This document shows, in pieces, positions 60,750 through 64,000 of a stretch of 64,000 bases of DNA. Under the pieces are notes generated by a model that was not told where the DNA came from, ran no database searches, and saw nothing but the letters and a program-made list of their open reading frames with translations. A program made the translations under genes and the position numbers. Origin of the DNA: Tolypeutes matacus (taxonomy: Eukaryota; Chordata; Mammalia; Cingulata; Chlamyphoridae); NCBI GenBank assembly GCA_026826555.1, contig JAKSZT010033836.1, positions 86,216 through 150,215 on the forward strand. The letters run 5' to 3'. Each line of letters begins with the position of its first letter. The first letter of the stretch is position 1.

Positions 60750-61540
60750 ATGGACCAATCCAATGAACAAACTAAAAACCAAGAAGTGATGCAGAACATC
60801 GAACAACTAATCAAAGCTTTCCAAACAAACATCATGGATCAACTTAATGAAGTTAAGGAAGATATTAAGGATATAATAAAGATACTGGGAGAACATACTG
60901 AAGAAATTGTAAACACGCCCAAAAAGATAATGGATATGATGGTGACCAATGGCACAATCCAAGAAATCAAAAGATGCTGGATTCACATAACAACAGATTT
61001 GAACAGGCACAAGAAAGAATTAGTGATGTGGAAGACAATACTTTTGAAATCAAACAGATTGTAGAACAGATAGACAAAAAGATAGAAAAAACCCAGCAGG
61101 GACTCAGGGAATTACTGACAACACAAAACGCACAAACATATGCATTATGGGCATCCCAGAAGGAGAAGAGAAGGGGAAGGGAACAGAAGGAATGTTGAAG
61201 GAAATAATGGCTGAAATCTGCCCAAACCTATTGAGAGAGATGGATGTGCAGATTGAGGAAGCACAGTACACCCCAAATAGTCTAAATGCAAACAGGCCAA
61301 CTCCAAGACATATACTTGTCAAAATATCCAATGCTTAAGACAAAGAGAAGATACTCAAGGCAGCAAGAGTAAAGAGAACCATCACATACAAGGGAAGCAC
61401 AATAAGATTAAGTGCTTATTTCTCAGCTGAAACCATGGAGGCAAGAAGACAGTGGTATGACATAGTCAAAATACTAAAAGAAAGAAAAAATTCCAGCCAT
61501 GAATTCTCTATCCAGCAAAACTGGCATTCAAAAATGAGGA
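60750..61540 (+). pseudogene. L1-F ORF1, broken
   Basis: Complete ORF1 layout in three frames: 60750-61064 (QNIEQLIKAFQTNIMDQLNE, coiled-coil start), 60974-61198 (RFEQAQERISDVEDNTFEIK, coiled coil continued), and 61147-61338 ([20 protein letters not shown], then RPTPRHILVKISNA, RNA-binding part). A stop follows near 61336, after which the frame resumes (DKEKILKAARVKRTITYKG, LSAYFSAETMEARRQWYD) to about 61540. At least one frameshift near 60975, another near 61150 and one stop make it non-functional. ORF1p normally coats L1 RNA as trimers. Confidence 0.85.
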
Positions 61541-61764
61541 AGAGTTCAAAATATTCACAGATAAACAGAAATTAAGAGAGTATGTCAATAAGAAACCTCC
61601 ACACAAGAAATACTAAAGGAAGTTATACAAGTTGAAATGCAAAAACAAGGGAGAGAGAGTTGGAGGAGAGTTTAAAAATAACTAAAAAGGTAAAAACAGA
61701 AACAAAACAACATATGACATACATTAACCCAAAGAAAAAATGGCTGAAGTAAGAAATATGTTAC

Positions 61765-64000
61765 GAGTAATAACACTGAATGTTAATGGATTCAATTCAC
61801 CTATCAAGAGACACAGATTGGCAGAATGGATAAGGAAACATGATCCATTTATATGCTGTCTACAAGAAACCCACCTTCGACCCAGGGATTCAAGGAGGCT
61901 GAAAGTGAATGACTGGGAAACCATTTTACAAGTTAACAATAGCCAAAAAAGGGTAGGAGTAGCTATTCTAATATCAGATAAAATAGACTTTAAATGCAAA
62001 ACTACTGTAAGAGACAAAGATGGACACTAGTAAAAGGGGTAATCTCTCAAAAAGAGAGAACAATCATAAACATCTATGCACCTAACCGGGGTGCCCCATA
62101 ATACATGAGGCAAACTCTGGAAAAAAATTAATTGGAGAAATAAATGCCTCTACAATTATAGCAGGGGACTTTAACACATCATTATCATCATTAGACAGAA
62201 TATCTAGACAGAGAATCAATAAAAAAATAAAGGCTCTCAACAACACATTAGAAGACCTGGACTTAATAGACATATACAAAGCACTACATCCAAATACAGC
62301 AGGATTTACATTCTTCTCGGGTGCACATGGATCATACTCCAAGATAGACCACATGCTAGGCCACAGAACAATGCTCAATAAATTCAGAAAGATTGAGATT
62401 ATACAAAGTAATTTCTTTGACCACAACAGAATGAAATTGGAAATCACTAAGGGCCAGAGAAACAGGTTAGGCAAAAGGATATGGAAGTTAAACACCACAA
62501 TCTTAGACAAACAGTGGGTCAAGGAGGAAATCTCAAAAGAAACTAATGAAAATGACAACACAACATATTAAAACCTCTGAGATGCAACCAAAGCTATCTT
62601 GAGAGGGAAGGTCATAGCTATAAATACATATATTAAAAAAGAAGAAGGAGCTAAAATTGAAGACCTAAGAGCACATTTGGAGGAATTGGAAAAACAACAA
62701 CAACCTAAACCTAAAGGAAGTAGAAAGAAAGAAATAACAAAGATTAGAACAGAACTAAATGAAATAGAGAATAAGAAAGTACTAGAAACTATAAAGAAAA
62801 CCAAAAGCTGGTTCTTTGAGACTATCAATAAAAATGATAAACCCTTATCCAGACTAACAAAATAAAAGAGAGAACAAATGCAAATATACAAAATAAGGAA
62901 TGACCAAGGGGATATCACTACTGAACCCACAGAAATAAAGGGTATCTTAAGAGGATACTTTGAAAAATAATATGCCAACAAGAATGATAATTTAGAGGAA
63001 ATGGACAAGTTTCTAGAAACTCACAAACATTCAACATCAATGAAAGAAGAAATTGATGAACTCAACAGTCCAATTACAAGTAAAGAGATAGACTCAGTCA
63101 TCAAAAACCTCCCAACTAAGAATAGCCACGGACCAGATGGCTTCACAGCTGAACTCCACCAAACATTCCAGAAAGAGCTAACATCAATCCTGCTTAAGCT
63201 CTTCCAAAAAATATTCATCGAAGCAATATTGCCTAACTCATTCTACAATGCCAACATTATCCTAATACCAAAACCAAACAAGGATAACACAAGAAATGAA
63301 AATTACAGACCAATTTCTCTAACGAGCCTAGATGCCAAAATCCTCAACAAAAATACTTTCTAATCGCATTCAACAACATATCAAAAGGATTATACACAAT
63401 GACCAAGTGGGTTTCATCCCGGGTATGCAAGAATGGTTCAATATAAGAAAATCCATCAATGTAATACACCACATAAACAGATTGAAAGAAAAAAGTTACA
63501 TGATCATCTCTATAGATTCAGAAAAAGCATTTGACAAAATACAGCACCCTTTCCTGATAAAAAAAAAAAAAAAAAAAANNNNNNNNNNNNNNNNNNNNNN
63601 NNNNNNNNNNNNNNNNNNNNNNNNNNNNNNNNNNNNNNNNNNNNNNNNNNNNNNNNNNNNNNNNNNNNNNNNNNNNNNAAAAAAAAAAAAAAAAAAAACT
63701 ACAAAAGATAGAAATAGAAGGAAACCTACTGAATCTGATAAAAGGTAAATATGAAAATCCCAAAGTTAACATCATTCTCAATGGTGAAATCCTGAAGCCT
63801 TCCCTTTGAGATCGGGAAAAAGACAAGGATGCCCACTCTCACCACTCCTATTTAACAATGCCTTAAAGTACTTGCATGACACTGAGTCAAGGAAAGGACT
63901 TAAAAGGCATCCAGATTGGAAAGGAAGAAGTAAAAATTTAATTATTTGCAGAGGACATAATCCTATACATAGAAAGCCCTGAGAAATAAACAACAAAGCT
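61765..64000 (+). pseudogene. L1-F ORF2, partial and broken
   Basis: The endonuclease starts VITLNVNGFNSPIKRHR (61765) with CCLQETH intact. A frame is lost near 62030. GDFNTS and a GSYSKIDHMLGH block follow, but the SDH position reads FDHN. 62599-62865 and 63001-63363 give the linker and RT fingers ([31 protein letters not shown]). 63332-63570 gives [20 protein letters not shown] and [15 protein letters not shown] poly-A run and a 100-N gap follow. The palm motif after the gap reads FAED (63946-63957) instead of FADD. The window ends just beyond it. Confidence 0.85.
63579..63678. other. Assembly gap (100 N) with poly-A on both sides
   Basis: 100 N placed inside the L1-F RT domain. About 19 A's precede it and 18 A's follow it. 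In intact L1s this position holds only a short A-run (the ..CTGATAAAA.. to ..CTACAAAAG.. segment). Confidence 0.98.

Larger units (their letters stand above)
59935..64000 (+). mobile_element. L1-F: LINE-1 with 5'UTR, ORF1 and ORF2, cut by the window end
   Basis: Plus-strand L1. The T/C-rich 5'UTR part runs from about 59935 to 60545, with the TTCAAGGGAACATAGAAAG landmark at 60548 also found in L1-A and L1-C. ORF1 is about 60750-61540 and ORF2 begins near 61765. 5'-truncated compared with L1-C, which has about 1 kb more 5'UTR. It lacks the SINE and 3'UTR insertions of L1-C, so it serves as the reference copy for the window. An assembly gap sits in its RT domain. Confidence 0.88.

Noticed and set aside
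1..64000. CRISPR arrays, bacterial operons, tRNA or rRNA genes
   Set aside because: Organisation is that of a mammalian genome. tRNA-like heads belong to SINEs with A-rich tails, and the tandem repeats have no spacer architecture.

Overview
This is vertebrate genomic DNA built mostly from interspersed repeats, with no intact protein-coding gene visible. The species is most likely an armadillo (Dasypus) or close xenarthran. The evidence is two tRNA-derived SINEs (18618-18809 on +, about 47666-48050 on -) whose head, Pol III boxes and (AAAT)n-ATCTTT tail fit the DAS-type SINEs known from Dasypus. Nearly everything else is LINE-1 (L1) of several ages, and every L1 reading frame is broken. Coordinates of repeat edges are read by eye and are good to roughly 10-50 bases.

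Left block (1-28.4 kb). 1-4925 is a minus-strand L1 (L1-A) whose ORF1 is joined directly to the 3' half of ORF2. After a mixed stretch (a SINE, an old L1 relic and a 600-bp DNA-transposon-like repeat) come old plus-strand L1M sequences (8.2-15.1 kb and 15.8-16.85 kb). A younger plus-strand L1 (L1-C, 16.85-22.9 kb) follows. It is interrupted by a SINE inside ORF1 and by a 1.6-kb L1 3'UTR inserted between ORF1 and ORF2. At 22.9-27.25 kb two L1 3' ends meet tail to tail. 27.27-28.43 kb is another old plus-strand L1.

Middle island (28.4-41.5 kb). This is L1-poor and visibly more GC-rich from about 31 kb. It holds a decayed olfactory-receptor pseudogene (30.96-31.87 kb, minus), a 1.35-kb minisatellite of about 58 copies of a 23-bp unit (33.8-35.16 kb), a short 40-bp tandem array, small L1M 3' ends, a second copy of the 600-bp DNA-transposon-like repeat, and a non-repetitive stretch with four TAATTG sites.

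Right block (41.5-64 kb). An old minus-strand L1 (L1-B, 41.67-49.02 kb) was hit by two 5'-inverted (twin-primed) L1 insertions and then by a SINE. L1-D (minus, 51.77-56.65 kb) carries a nearly full-length but broken ORF2. L1-F (plus, 59.94 kb to the window end) has 5'UTR, ORF1 and most of ORF2. Between them lie old L1 pieces and AT-rich sequence I could not assign.

The L1s share a family-specific 3'UTR of about 2.7 kb, much longer than in human L1, and most rearrangements here involve pieces of it. There are two assembly gaps. One is flanked by 76-bp near-duplicates (13857-13956) and the other by poly-A on both sides (63579-63678). I found no new gene system. The most interesting content is how these insertions are built: twin priming, a target duplication present three times, a 38-bp inverted repeat bracketing an L1 fragment, and tail-to-tail L1 junctions.
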